A stretch of 64,000 nucleotides of DNA from Paenibacillus_L residui. Its GTDB lineage: Bacteria > Bacillota > Bacilli > Paenibacillales > NBRC-103111. The notes under the pieces are model-generated. The model did not search any database. It was not told the origin of the DNA and saw nothing but the letters and a program-made list of their open reading frames with translations. Below, piece after piece: positions 51,357 through 60,305 of this stretch; the first letter of the stretch is position 1, and every line of letters starts with the position of its first letter. Both the position numbers and the translations under genes were made by a program. Where the stretch lies: the NCBI RefSeq assembly GCF_042677205.1, contig NZ_JBHTIU010000008.1, positions 180,851 to 244,850 on the forward strand. The letters are read 5' to 3'.

Positions 51357-51650
51357 GATAAGACACTCCCTTCATAACATGATTACATTTGTGGTCTGAA
51401 ATTAATATTACACATGTAATCTAATGGGGTCAAGGGTTATTTAGCTTATAAGATCAGTGTAAATTGTTAGTGAGAAAAATACGCCCATGTCTTAAGCATT
51501 AGTCATACCCTATCGTAAAAATTAAAAATATACTATATTTAATGAAGGTGCGTAAAGCCATATGCAGAGGTTACAGAATATCGGAAGGATCAATGGAGGA
51601 ATCTTTACCGATGGATGATGACAGTACGTTGGAGGGAGGACGGAAGGCGT

Positions 51651-53393
51651 ATGACGAAGATACTGTCTTTCTTGAAGCCGTATCGGATAGCTGTCACTGT
51701 TGCGCTGCTCTTGATGTTCACCGAATTGATGGTGGAGCTGCTGCAGCCCTTTCTGATTTCCAAAATTATTGACGACGGGATCAGCCAGCAAAATTTATCG
51801 GTTGTTATCCAATGGGGTGGGGTACTGGTCGGCTGCTCCATTCTTGCTTTTGTTAGCGGAATTATCAATTCCTTCTATGCCTCGCATGTGAGCCAAAGCT
51901 TTGGCTTCGACGTACGGGAGAAGCTGTATGAAAAAGTGCAATCGTTTTCTTTCGCCAATTTTAACCGGTTCCCGGCCTCTTCCTTGATTACCAGATTGAC
52001 CAACGATGTGACCCAGGTGCAGAATACGGTGTTTATGTGCTTGCGGATCATGCTGCGCTCACCTCTGCTGGTTGTGGGCGGGCTTATCATGTCGTTTATT
52101 GTCCATGCCCGGCTTGCGCTGTTGCTTTTGTTGGCGGTCCCGGTTTTGCTTGTTTTTTTGTTCTGGGCAATGAATAAAGCAGGGAAGCTGTTCCGTTCGG
52201 TGCAGCAGAAGCTGGACGCAGTAAACAGCGTCATTCAGGAAAATTTGGCCGGGATGAGGCTGATTAAAGCGTTTCTTCGGCAAAACCACGAAATTAAACG
52301 ATTTGCAGGCACAAGCCAGGAGCTGAAGGATAAGACGATGTCCGTGCTTCGGTTCACGGAAGCAACGATGCCTTTCGTGCTGCTGCTTATGAATGTTTGT
52401 ATAATGGCCATTCTATGGGTGGGCAGTATGCAGGTTCAAACCTCGGGCGCCAGTGTGGGTGAAGTGGTCGCTATTATTAACTATGCCACAAGAATGACGA
52501 TGGCGTTGTCGATGTTTACTATGATCATTATGAATTTTTCCCGGGCCAAGGCATCCGCCTCTCGGATTACCGAGGTGCTGGACAGCGATGGCGACCTGGT
52601 CGATGGAGAAGGCAGCCATTCCTTTGGCCAAATTGGAGAAGGCAGGGTTGTCTTTGATTCCGTCTCGTTTCAGTATCCGGAGTCGGCCGCTCCGACTTTA
52701 CATAACATTTCGTTTGAGGTCAAGCCGGGGGAGACCGTGGCGATCATGGGAGCAACCGGTTCCGGTAAATCGTCTTTGTTTCAGCTGATTCCCAGGCTTT
52801 ATGACGTTACCGGGGGAGCTATCTACATAGATGACACGGATATACGCCGTTTGACCATGGAGCAGCTGCGGCAGCAAATAGGCTTTGTTCCACAGGAAGC
52901 GCTGTTGTTTACCGGTACCGTTAAGGAAAATATAGCATGGGGCAAGGCAGATGCCACTATGGATGAGATAGTGGAGGCGGCGAGAAGAGCCCAAATTCAT
53001 GAGACGATTATGAGGCTCCCCAATCAATACGATACGATGCTGGGGCAAAAAGGAGTCAACCTGTCCGGTGGACAGAGACAGCGTCTGTCGATTGCCAGAG
53101 CATTGGTGCGCAAGCCGAAAATCGTCATGCTCGATGACAGTACGAGCGCTCTGGATACCAAGACAGAGGCAAAGCTGCTGGCTGCGTTACGAGAGTATCC
53201 GTGCACACTGTTCATGATCACCCAGAAAATGACGGCGGCATTGTCAGCAGATACGATCATGCTCCTGGAAGACGGGAAGCTGCTGGCCAAGGGCAGCCAT
53301 GAGGAGCTGTGGGAACATTCCTCCCTGTACCGGCGTATCTATCAATCCCAATTCGGAGAGGAGCGGTCGAAGCATGCTCAAGGAATTGATTAG
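51651..53393 (+). CDS. ABC exporter half-transporter, degenerate-site subunit (YfiB-like)
   Basis: A 580-residue protein with six helices (about 1-310) and an ATPase domain: Walker A GATGSGKSS, signature LSGGQRQR, Walker B MLDDSTSALD. The catalytic Glu after Walker B is Asp, and the switch His is Gln (MITQKM), so its own nucleotide site is degenerate. Start ATG 51651, after GGAGGGAGGACGGAAGG. Overlaps the next half-transporter gene by 20 nt; together they form a heterodimeric drug/lipid exporter of the BmrCD/YfiBC type. Confidence 0.9.
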   Translation: MTKILSFLKPYRIAVTVALLLMFTELMVELLQPFLISKIIDDGISQQNLSVVIQWGGVLVGCSILAFVSGIINSFYASHVSQSFGFDVREKLYEKVQSFSFANFNRFPASSLITRLTNDVTQVQNTVFMCLRIMLRSPLLVVGGLIMSFIVHARLALLLLLAVPVLLVFLFWAMNKAGKLFRSVQQKLDAVNSVIQENLAGMRLIKAFLRQNHEIKRFAGTSQELKDKTMSVLRFTEATMPFVLLLMNVCIMAILWVGSMQVQTSGASVGEVVAIINYATRMTMALSMFTMIIMNFSRAKASASRITEVLDSDGDLVDGEGSHSFGQIGEGRVVFDSVSFQYPESAAPTLHNISFEVKPGETVAIMGATGSGKSSLFQLIPRLYDVTGGAIYIDDTDIRRLTMEQLRQQIGFVPQEALLFTGTVKENIAWGKADATMDEIVEAARRAQIHETIMRLPNQYDTMLGQKGVNLSGGQRQRLSIARALVRKPKIVMLDDSTSALDTKTEAKLLAALREYPCTLFMITQKMTAALSADTIMLLEDGKLLAKGSHEELWEHSSLYRRIYQSQFGEERSKHAQGID

Positions 53394-55218
53394 GCCCTTC
53401 CAGTATCCAAGAACAGCCATGGGTCGGGAAGCAAGTCCCAACCAGCCCGTCTCTTCCAAAGTTAAACCAAGAGCGAGGAACTGGTCCGCTACATTGCGAA
53501 GAATATGGGGTTATTTGTCCCGCAGCAAGGCGAAATTGTATCTTGTGCTTCTAATGGTCATAGCCAGCTCGGGGCTGACCTTGCTGGGTCCTTTTCTGGT
53601 AGGCAGAACGGTGGATAACTACATCGTGCTGCAGAACTCCAGCGGACTCCTGTACAGTTTGCTGGGATTGGCCTGTGTCTACGTCCTGCAATCCGTTACG
53701 GTATGGCTCCAGAACTATTGGATGATCGGGATCGCGCAATCGACCGTTTTCTCTATGCGTTCCCAACTGTTTGAACATCTACACAAGCTGCCCATATCTT
53801 TCTTTGACAAGAGACAGCACGGCGAGCTGATGAGCCGGGTAACCAACGATATAGAAAATGTAAGCTCCACCCTGAACAGCTCGTTCATCCAGATTTGTTC
53901 CAGTTTATTGACGTTAATCGGAGCGGTTTCCGTTATGTTGTGGCTCAGTCCGCTGCTGACTTTACTTACGTTCCTGGTCGTTCCCGCCATGGTTTACGGA
54001 ACGAAATGGATCACGAAGAGAACGGGCAGGCTTTTCAAGGAACAGCAGAAGAATCTCGGCGATCTTAACGGTCACATCGAGGAAACCATCTCCGGCCAGC
54101 GGATTGTCAAGATGTTCTCGCAGGAGAAGAGAGTCATTGCCGAATTCAAGGAGAAGAATGAACGTATACGCAGATCGGCTTTCTGGGCGCAGACCTTCAC
54201 CGGGTTCATCCCGAAGGTGATGAACGTACTGAATAATTTGAGCTTTGCGATGATTGCCGGAGTGGGGGGCATTCTGGCTCTTAAAAATTTGATCACGATC
54301 GGGGCCATTATCGTATTCGTGGAGTACTCCAGGCAGTTCACCCGGCCGCTTAACGATCTGGCGAACCAATTCAATACCCTTCTGTCTGCCGTTGCCGGGG
54401 CGGAAAGAGTCTTCGATATTCTGGACGAAGAGGCGGAGGAGAAGGAGACGGCCGGGTCCGTGCGGCTCACCGAGCTTCGGGGAGAGGTGAATTTCTCGAA
54501 CGTATCCTTTGCCTATGACAAGGGCGGGGAAACCATCTCTAACGTCAGCTTTCATGCGGCCCCCGGGGAGACGATCGCTCTGGTCGGCCCTACCGGTGCG
54601 GGCAAAACGACTCTTATCAACCTGCTGTCCCGGTTTTACGATACGGATAGCGGGGTTATAACGGTGGATGGGATTGATATCAAGAAAGTTCATCGGGCCG
54701 ACCTGCGGAAGCAGATGGCCTTCGTCCTTCAGGATTCTTTCCTTTTCCAGGGAACGATTCGCGAGAATATCCGCTACGGAAGGCTGGATGCGACCGACGA
54801 GGAAGTGGAGGAAGCGGCCAAAATGGCTGACGCCCACTCCTTTATTATGAAAATGCGAAATCAATACGATACGGTCCTTAAGCCGGGCGGCGGCGGAATC
54901 AGCCAAGGGCAGAAGCAGCTTCTGTCCATTGCGCGCGCTATTCTGGCAAATCCGGTCATTCTCATCCTGGATGAGGCTACGAGCAGTATAGATACGGTTA
55001 CGGAAGTCAAAATTCAAGATGCTCTGCAGAGGCTGATGAAGGGGAGAACAAGCTTCGTCATTGCGCATAGGCTGAATACGATTCAGAAGGCGGACCGGAT
55101 TCTGGTGCTGCAGGACGGTAAAATTACAGAAGCCGGATCGCATGAAGAGCTTCTCCGGCGTCGAGGGTTTTATTATGAGCTGCATAACCGGCTGGTCACC
55201 TTCGGCAGCGATGAATAG
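53374..55218 (+). CDS. ABC exporter half-transporter, catalytic subunit (YfiC-like)
   Basis: A 614-residue partner with six helices (about 45-350) and an ATPase domain with Walker A GPTGAGKTT, canonical Walker B ILILDEATSSID and switch His (VIAHRLNT), but a non-canonical signature ISQGQKQ. The N-terminal extension of about 40 residues before the first helix is polar. ATG 53374 has GAGAGGAG about 12 nt upstream and lies inside the end of the YfiB-like gene. Substrate unknown; no regulator alongside except the BlaI pair 0.3 kb upstream on the other strand. Confidence 0.9.
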   Translation: MLKELIRPFQYPRTAMGREASPNQPVSSKVKPRARNWSATLRRIWGYLSRSKAKLYLVLLMVIASSGLTLLGPFLVGRTVDNYIVLQNSSGLLYSLLGLACVYVLQSVTVWLQNYWMIGIAQSTVFSMRSQLFEHLHKLPISFFDKRQHGELMSRVTNDIENVSSTLNSSFIQICSSLLTLIGAVSVMLWLSPLLTLLTFLVVPAMVYGTKWITKRTGRLFKEQQKNLGDLNGHIEETISGQRIVKMFSQEKRVIAEFKEKNERIRRSAFWAQTFTGFIPKVMNVLNNLSFAMIAGVGGILALKNLITIGAIIVFVEYSRQFTRPLNDLANQFNTLLSAVAGAERVFDILDEEAEEKETAGSVRLTELRGEVNFSNVSFAYDKGGETISNVSFHAAPGETIALVGPTGAGKTTLINLLSRFYDTDSGVITVDGIDIKKVHRADLRKQMAFVLQDSFLFQGTIRENIRYGRLDATDEEVEEAAKMADAHSFIMKMRNQYDTVLKPGGGGISQGQKQLLSIARAILANPVILILDEATSSIDTVTEVKIQDALQRLMKGRTSFVIAHRLNTIQKADRILVLQDGKITEAGSHEELLRRRGFYYELHNRLVTFGSDE

Positions 55219-55369
55219 CGAGCAGAGGTGCCCAAGTGTAATCAGGCAGCCGGCTGGAAATGATAGCGCCGGGGAAAACGGGGAAACGGTTTATGGCTAA
55301 GGAACGGTTCGGGAAGAATTGAACGAATAGGGGGAGGCTTACCAAGTGATTTTGGCGGTCCTGCCCCAA

Positions 55370-55560
55370 AGAAGAGCAAAAGTGCAGGTCTTTTAGCGGA
55401 GATTCGGCAAATCACGGGAAAGACGGATAAATCTGCAGTTTCTTTCTCCAGCAAAAGCGGAAAATCGGCAAAATCGCCAATTCACCTGCACTTTTGCATG
55501 TCTTTTGCCGACTTCAGCTTAAATCCTTCTAAAGACCTGCACATCTGCAGGTCTTCGTTC
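55370..55560. repeat. TGCAGG-type palindromic repeat cluster
   Basis: Contains GTGCAGGTCTTTT, TCTGCAGTTT, ACCTGCACTTTTGCATGTCTTTTGCC and GACCTGCACATCTGCAGGTC, mostly short palindromes around TGCAGG or GCAAAA. Resembles the cluster at 2903-3085. The gap 55219-55647 holds no gene; the inverted elements may end the ABC exporter transcript. Confidence 0.5.
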
Positions 55561-55647
55561 TTTTGGTAGCGGGACCTCTAGAAGTCCAAATGTTATGGCA
55601 TCAATCAGTCCGATCAACCGTCATACAGCGCCGCAACGCACGCGTTC

Positions 55648-56454
55648 TCACAGCGGGACCGAGACCGGCTGCTTCTGACGGAAGAAGACCCATTCCTTAT
55701 AACCGATTTCCCGGAGCTTTCTCTGAACCAGCTCCCATTCATCGCCTATGCGCGACGGGATATGAGCATCGGAACCGAAGGTGACCGGAACACCATAATA
55801 TAGCGCCCGTTCCAGAATGTCGTCGGAAGGGTACCATCCTCCGCAATCTTTCGTTTTGCCGGAAGTATTAATTTCGATAGCGACTCCGACATCCCCGATG
55901 ACCTTCAAGGTTTCCTCTACAGCCTTGGTCGGAAGCTGGGAAAACTGCGGATAAAAACCTTTCATGGCATCGATATGTCCCAGAATCTGAAACATGCCGC
56001 TTCGGGCGGATTGCAGGATCAGACGGTAGTATTCTTCCTTAGCCTTAATTTTCTGCACATCGTCAAGCTTCTTCCACCGGTTGCGGTTGAAAATGCTGAC
56101 CCCTCCGGTTTGATGCACGCTTCCTATAATATAATCGAACGGATACTGCTCATAGATTTGCCGGTAAAGGTCGGCGTGCTCCGGGAAGAAGTCGGACTCA
56201 ACTCCGAGCAGAATTTCAATCCGGTCTTTATATTCCTCCTTCAGCCTGAGCACCTCGGAGATATAATGGGAGAACTCGCTTTTGGCCATGGCAATGTAAG
56301 GCTCCGCATGATCCTCCTCTCTGCCGAAATAAGGAGAGTGGTCGGAAATGCCTATGACGTTCAGTCCTCCTTCTATAGCCGCTTCAATGTAATCGCGAAT
56401 AGAGCCTTCCGCATGTCCGCATCTTTCGTGGTGGGTATGCAAATCGAATTTCAT
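55648..56454 (-). CDS. hisJ: Histidinol-phosphatase, PHP family
   Basis: A 268-residue PHP-domain phosphatase; metal-binding motifs DLHTHHERCGH at the N-terminus, GISDHSPYFG (about 36), GVESDFFPEH (about 83), IGSVHQ, HIDAMKGFYPQF and FGSDAH near the C-terminus. HisJ/HisK-type enzymes remove phosphate from histidinol-P. ATG 56454 has AAGGAGG 7 nt upstream. No other histidine genes nearby, usual for this enzyme in Bacillales. Confidence 0.87.
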   Translation of the reverse strand: MKFDLHTHHERCGHAEGSIRDYIEAAIEGGLNVIGISDHSPYFGREEDHAEPYIAMAKSEFSHYISEVLRLKEEYKDRIEILLGVESDFFPEHADLYRQIYEQYPFDYIIGSVHQTGGVSIFNRNRWKKLDDVQKIKAKEEYYRLILQSARSGMFQILGHIDAMKGFYPQFSQLPTKAVEETLKVIGDVGVAIEINTSGKTKDCGGWYPSDDILERALYYGVPVTFGSDAHIPSRIGDEWELVQRKLREIGYKEWVFFRQKQPVSVPL

Positions 56455-56547
56455 GTCGCGCCTCCTTCGGTCTACATTTAGAATTTATAAGTTCGGGGTC
56501 CCGCCAAGTACTCGGAATGTAGGGTTAATGATTGTCATGGAGATGGT

Positions 56548-57450
56548 TTATTCCGAGCCGATGAAATGAGTTTCCGGCATCCCTTTTAAATCGTTCAAGA
56601 ATTGTTTGATGGCTGAGCTTAAGTAGCGTCCGGATTTATAGATGACTCCGACCGGATGAGGAGTCTCCAGCTCGCTGATATTAACCATTTTAAGTGTGCC
56701 CAGCCGAATTTCGTTGGAAATCGACATTTTGGAAATAATCGCCGCTCCCAGATTCAATTCCACCATCCGCTTAACCTCTTCGCTGCTGGACAGCTCCATA
56801 ACAATCTGCGGATGAATATTCAGCTTTCGGATCAGCTGGTCCACAAATCTGCGAACGGCAGTGTCTGGAGACAGCATAATAAAAGGCAGTCGGTCAAGAG
56901 ATTCGACAGAGGCATGAGAAGATTTAGCCAATGGGTGATCTGGGGATACCACTAATTCGAAAGTATCGTAATAGAGGATGGAAGTTTCCAGCCCGGGGTT
57001 TTTGTCAAACAGATAAGCGATACCTATATCTATGGCGCCGCTTTCGACACTGGACAATATTTGCGAGGTGGGCATGGAATGAATAGTTGTTTTGATAAGC
57101 GGATATTGGTCCTGGAAGTAGGAGAGCACCCTCGGCAGGATTTGCACAGCTATGGAGGTGGTCGTCCCCAAATTAATATGACCTTGGGGCTTATGCTCCA
57201 AATCCGACAGCTTCTGCTTAAGCTCCTCGACGGTTCGTAAAATTTTATAAGCATGCTCGAGAAAAACCTGGCCGCTGTCCGTTAAGGTGACCGGTTGATT
57301 CCGGTCGATCAGCACCGTCTTAAACTCGTCCTCCAAACTCTTGATCTGAGCGGAAACAGCAGGCTGGGTCAAATTCAGCATTTCTCCAGCTTTGCGAAAA
57401 CTCATCGTCTGCGAAATAGTAATTAAAGTTTCCAATTGATTGATATTCAT
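56548..57450 (-). CDS. LysR family transcriptional regulator
   Basis: A 300-residue LysR protein: HTH MSFRKAGEMLNLTQPAVSAQ and an effector domain from about residue 90 (HINLGTTTSIAVQILPRVL). It resembles CysB/CysL/YwfK-type regulators only in general. ATG 57450 lies after AGGAGG; eight extra codons upstream begin inside that site. Target genes are not evident: the neighbour hisJ-like gene is on the same strand 93 nt downstream. Confidence 0.85.
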   Translation of the reverse strand: MNINQLETLITISQTMSFRKAGEMLNLTQPAVSAQIKSLEDEFKTVLIDRNQPVTLTDSGQVFLEHAYKILRTVEELKQKLSDLEHKPQGHINLGTTTSIAVQILPRVLSYFQDQYPLIKTTIHSMPTSQILSSVESGAIDIGIAYLFDKNPGLETSILYYDTFELVVSPDHPLAKSSHASVESLDRLPFIMLSPDTAVRRFVDQLIRKLNIHPQIVMELSSSEEVKRMVELNLGAAIISKMSISNEIRLGTLKMVNISELETPHPVGVIYKSGRYLSSAIKQFLNDLKGMPETHFIGSE

Positions 57451-57698
57451 TCCGCTCTTCGTCCTCCTGTCCAAAGTTAGCGTTCCAAAGAGTCGAGGGG
57501 ATCATTCAATAATTGTTTATTATCGTTATTATCTGATAAATAAATATTATTTTTCAACAATTTTATTATAAAGGAGAATGAAAAGGTCATCAATCTTTTT
57601 AAATATCTGTAGAACAAAAACTCATTTGCAGAGGGAATTCCTTACAGCAGAGGGGGGAACAGTAGGAGGATTTAAAAAAACGAACCGTTCCAAGGCGA

Positions 57699-57744
57699 AA
57701 ATTAAACAGCCCCAGTCCCGTAGATTTCAGGACCGAGGCTGTTA
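57699..57744 (-). terminator. Terminator of the secreted protein gene at 57819
   Basis: On the minus strand AACAGCCTCGGTCC...GGACTGGGGCTGTT forms a stem followed by TAATTTT. No gene is seen in 57451-57818; the AT-rich part at 57500-57600 is presumably the LysR promoter. Confidence 0.65.
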
Positions 57745-57818
57745 ATCGATTTTTATCTTTTTTTACTTGGTAGTGGGCGTTGCTTGCGGGGGAGTTCCTC
57801 CCCTTGTTTCACGATATA

Positions 57819-58388
57819 TTACCAACCGTCGTTCTGATAAACCTTCCCTGCACCGTCGATTTTTTGCGGCAAGTCGGAATCCACCCAAACGGTAAAAAAG
57901 AAGTCTCCGTCACCTACGTCACTCCATTTTCCTACATAAACAGTCTGTGTGCCAAACGGATATTTAAGCTTACCTTTCGTATCGCTACCGAACCATCTTT
58001 TTTTCCATAACTCAATATAATAATCCCCGCTTGCATAGTTGTAATTATCTGCATCAGCTTGGGAATTTATTTGGATGTTTTTGCCAGTTGAAGAAAATGT
58101 TTTGGATTGAAGTCCGGAGTAAGTAACCCCGGTGAAAGTAAAGCTATAAATCTCTTTTTCGTTAACTGGAGACATTATACGAAATTGAGAATCTGCAAGA
58201 GGTTCAGCAACACCTATTGGAGCCCCGGAAGATTTGCTGACTGTCATAGGATTCTGAGTCTCATTAAGTCTATCAACCTTTGCCTCAGAAATAGAAGGAG
58301 TTGCATTCACTGAAGCGACGGAGCCTGTAACTAGCGCTAAACACAGGGATGATGACAAAACATACTTGCGAAGTTTCAAATTTTCCAC
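57819..58388 (-). CDS. Secreted protein of unknown family
   Basis: A 189-residue protein with an N-terminal signal peptide (LRKYVLSSSLCLALVTGSVASVNA). The mature part is rich in aromatic and Asp/Gly residues and beta-strand-like, ending YQNDGW; no cysteines. Not recognised. Start GTG 58388 is uncertain. AT-rich, and divergent (69 nt) from another lineage-specific gene at 58458, which suggests a pair acquired together. Confidence 0.65.
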   Translation of the reverse strand: MENLKLRKYVLSSSLCLALVTGSVASVNATPSISEAKVDRLNETQNPMTVSKSSGAPIGVAEPLADSQFRIMSPVNEKEIYSFTFTGVTYSGLQSKTFSSTGKNIQINSQADADNYNYASGDYYIELWKKRWFGSDTKGKLKYPFGTQTVYVGKWSDVGDGDFFFTVWVDSDLPQKIDGAGKVYQNDGW

Positions 58389-58457
58389 AACCTATCATTT
58401 TTTATTCCGTAAATGGAATATTATGGTATAATGATTATATCATAATGGAGGGATTAT

Positions 58458-58886
58458 ATGGAAGCAAAAAAACAAAAAAGTATTTTATTGGTAGTAGTAT
58501 TATTTTTAATTGCTGTAGCAACTGTCTCTATTTATTATTTTTCATCTGCAGGAAAATCTAATGATGAATCATCCTTAGTCTCAATTGAGCAAACTCTATC
58601 GAGTTATTTAGAGGGAGTGAAAAACGAAGATATCGATCAAGTAGTGGCAAATCTTCGAGATGTCACATTCAGTGATCGGGAGTCCTTGGTATCGTTTTAC
58701 AAAAGAAACATACATGAAGTTAAACTCGTCGATTATAAAATATTAAAGGTTAAACTAGTGGATTCTACCAACGCAGAGGCACAAATTAAATTAAACATCG
58801 AAAACGAGGGAGAAATAGAACGAAAATTCAATTTGATAAAAGAGAACGACGACAAGTGGTATGTATATTTTAATTTTCAAATCTAA
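58458..58886 (+). CDS. Membrane-anchored protein with NTF2-like domain
   Basis: A 142-residue protein with one N-terminal transmembrane segment (about 8-28) and an extracellular domain: SIEQTLSSYLEGVKNEDIDQV, then FKLIKENDDKWYVYF-type end (NLIKENDDKWYVYFNFQI), the layout of small NTF2/DUF4878-like domains. ATG 58458 has GGAGGG 6 nt upstream. AT-rich. Function unknown. Confidence 0.65.
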   Translation: MEAKKQKSILLVVVLFLIAVATVSIYYFSSAGKSNDESSLVSIEQTLSSYLEGVKNEDIDQVVANLRDVTFSDRESLVSFYKRNIHEVKLVDYKILKVKLVDSTNAEAQIKLNIENEGEIERKFNLIKENDDKWYVYFNFQI

Positions 58887-59098
58887 ATAGTAAGTTTTGG
58901 CGATCATTGGGAACGAAAAATAATTTACAAGCGGAAAACACCGGACAGGGAACAGCCTGTTTTACGGTGGCTTTCCGCTTGTTTTAGCTTTCTAATGTTC
59001 CATTGGAATTCCATGATGCTGCAAGGGATGTTTGGATAATGTTAAGATAGGCATGGCAGTCAATCTTACGATACTACGCGATTGAGGTGGTCAAATAA

Positions 59099-59950
59099 AT
59101 GAAATTTGGTTTATGTATTGTATTGGATTATCCCCGGCAAGGGAACTCCGAGGCGGGAGGGATGAAGGAATGGATGGCCCGGCTGCAGGCCAAATTGGAG
59201 GAGGCCGCCGGCTACGGCTTGGATAGGGTGGAACTGCCGTTAAGCCCGCTCGCCGCACTGGCGGAGCCGGAGTTTGAAGAAGCGGTTTCTCTGGTGAAAA
59301 CCTCCGGTCTTTCTTGTCCGGTAGTGAATTCTATGATCAGACCCGGCCTGCCGCTTACGGGACCGGAGGTGAACCCGGAGCTGACGGAAGCCTATCTGGA
59401 GTCCGCCTTTCTTCGGGCTGCGCGATTAGGAGCCGGAACGGTGATTCTGGGCGCGGGGCAAGCCCGGAATATCCCGCAAGGCTTCGATAAAGAAACCGCA
59501 GCGGAGCAATTCGAAGCCTTCCTTCATCAATGTGAAGCTCACGCGGCGAAGCATGAGTTAATCGTGGCGATTGAACCGCTTAATCGTAAGGAATGCAATT
59601 GGATCAAATGGGTGGAGGAAGCGATCGAACTGGCCGCCGGTCTCTATTTGCCCCATATTCGTGTCGCGGCGGATTCCTACCATATGCTGATGCAGAGAGA
59701 GGAATACGACATCCTGGAAGAAGCCGTGGAGATGGGGCTGCTGGCGCATGTTCATCTCGCCGATCGGGACCGGAGACTGCCGGGCTGTCCTCTTGTGGAG
59801 AAAGGCGCCGATTTCAAACAATTGCTGGGAACACTTAAACGGTCCGGTTACGCAGGAGAAGCTTCGTTGGAATGTGCACCGGAACAGAATTCTTCATTGA
59901 CCATCCCGCAATCCCTTGAGTATTTAAACAAACTATGGGATGAACTATGA
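59099..59950 (+). CDS. Sugar phosphate isomerase/epimerase (AP-endonuclease-2-like TIM barrel)
   Basis: A 283-residue xylose-isomerase-like TIM barrel. Metal and substrate residues appear in AIEPLNRKECN (Glu), AADSYHM (Asp/His), HVHLADRDRRLPG and ASLECAPEQ (Glu). Members act on keto-sugars or inositol derivatives. ATG 59099 has GAGGTGG upstream. Stands alone; the following 340 bp look like a mobile-element remnant. Confidence 0.85.
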   Translation: MKFGLCIVLDYPRQGNSEAGGMKEWMARLQAKLEEAAGYGLDRVELPLSPLAALAEPEFEEAVSLVKTSGLSCPVVNSMIRPGLPLTGPEVNPELTEAYLESAFLRAARLGAGTVILGAGQARNIPQGFDKETAAEQFEAFLHQCEAHAAKHELIVAIEPLNRKECNWIKWVEEAIELAAGLYLPHIRVAADSYHMLMQREEYDILEEAVEMGLLAHVHLADRDRRLPGCPLVEKGADFKQLLGTLKRSGYAGEASLECAPEQNSSLTIPQSLEYLNKLWDEL

Positions 59951-59954
59951 GCAA

Positions 59955-60292
59955 GGGGCTGTCTCTTTAGGCGGTTTCCGATTTTTCAAGCACCACCTGG
60001 GAGTCTGATGCATATCAGGCTATAAGGTTGGCTGGGTGCACTGCAAAGCCTGCGACAGTACATCTTTTTGCTTCTTGAAATAGGGATTCAGCCATTCGGC
60101 AAGAGAATTCCTGTATTTTCGCAGCAATTTAGGTTCGCCCAATCGCCAAGGGAAGGGAAACTCATCAGCACTCACCAAGTCGGGCTGGCAGCTAAAAAAG
60201 GACCCCATTTCCGCTCCATAGTGGGATTTGAGGTCCTTTTTGGCTTCATTTCTTTATAGGATGTTCCGTTTTATGCGAATTTGAGACAGTCC
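59955..60292. mobile_element. Possible MITE or IS remnant (about 338 bp)
   Basis: GGGGCTGTCTC at the left end and GAGACAGTCC at the right end are inverted (GG-CTGTCTC), an end sequence common in IS elements. The inside holds a 62-codon frame on the minus strand without a recognised domain and a strong hairpin (60196-60243: AAAAAGGACC...GGTCCTTTTT). No transposase and no clear target-site duplication were seen. Confidence 0.4.
60196..60243. terminator. Hairpin terminator in the gap between isomerase and kinase genes
   Basis: AAAAAAGGACCCCATTTCCG with TAGTGGGATTTGAGGTCCTTTTT form a long imperfect stem with T-runs on both strands; it can end both the isomerase transcript and the convergent kinase operon. 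Confidence 0.6.
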
Positions 60293-60305
60293 TTGAAATA
60301 CATCA

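Noticed and set aside
60020..60208. 62-codon minus-strand frame inside the possible MITE, considered as transposase fragment
   Set aside because: No transposase motif could be recognised; it ends in the terminator hairpin.
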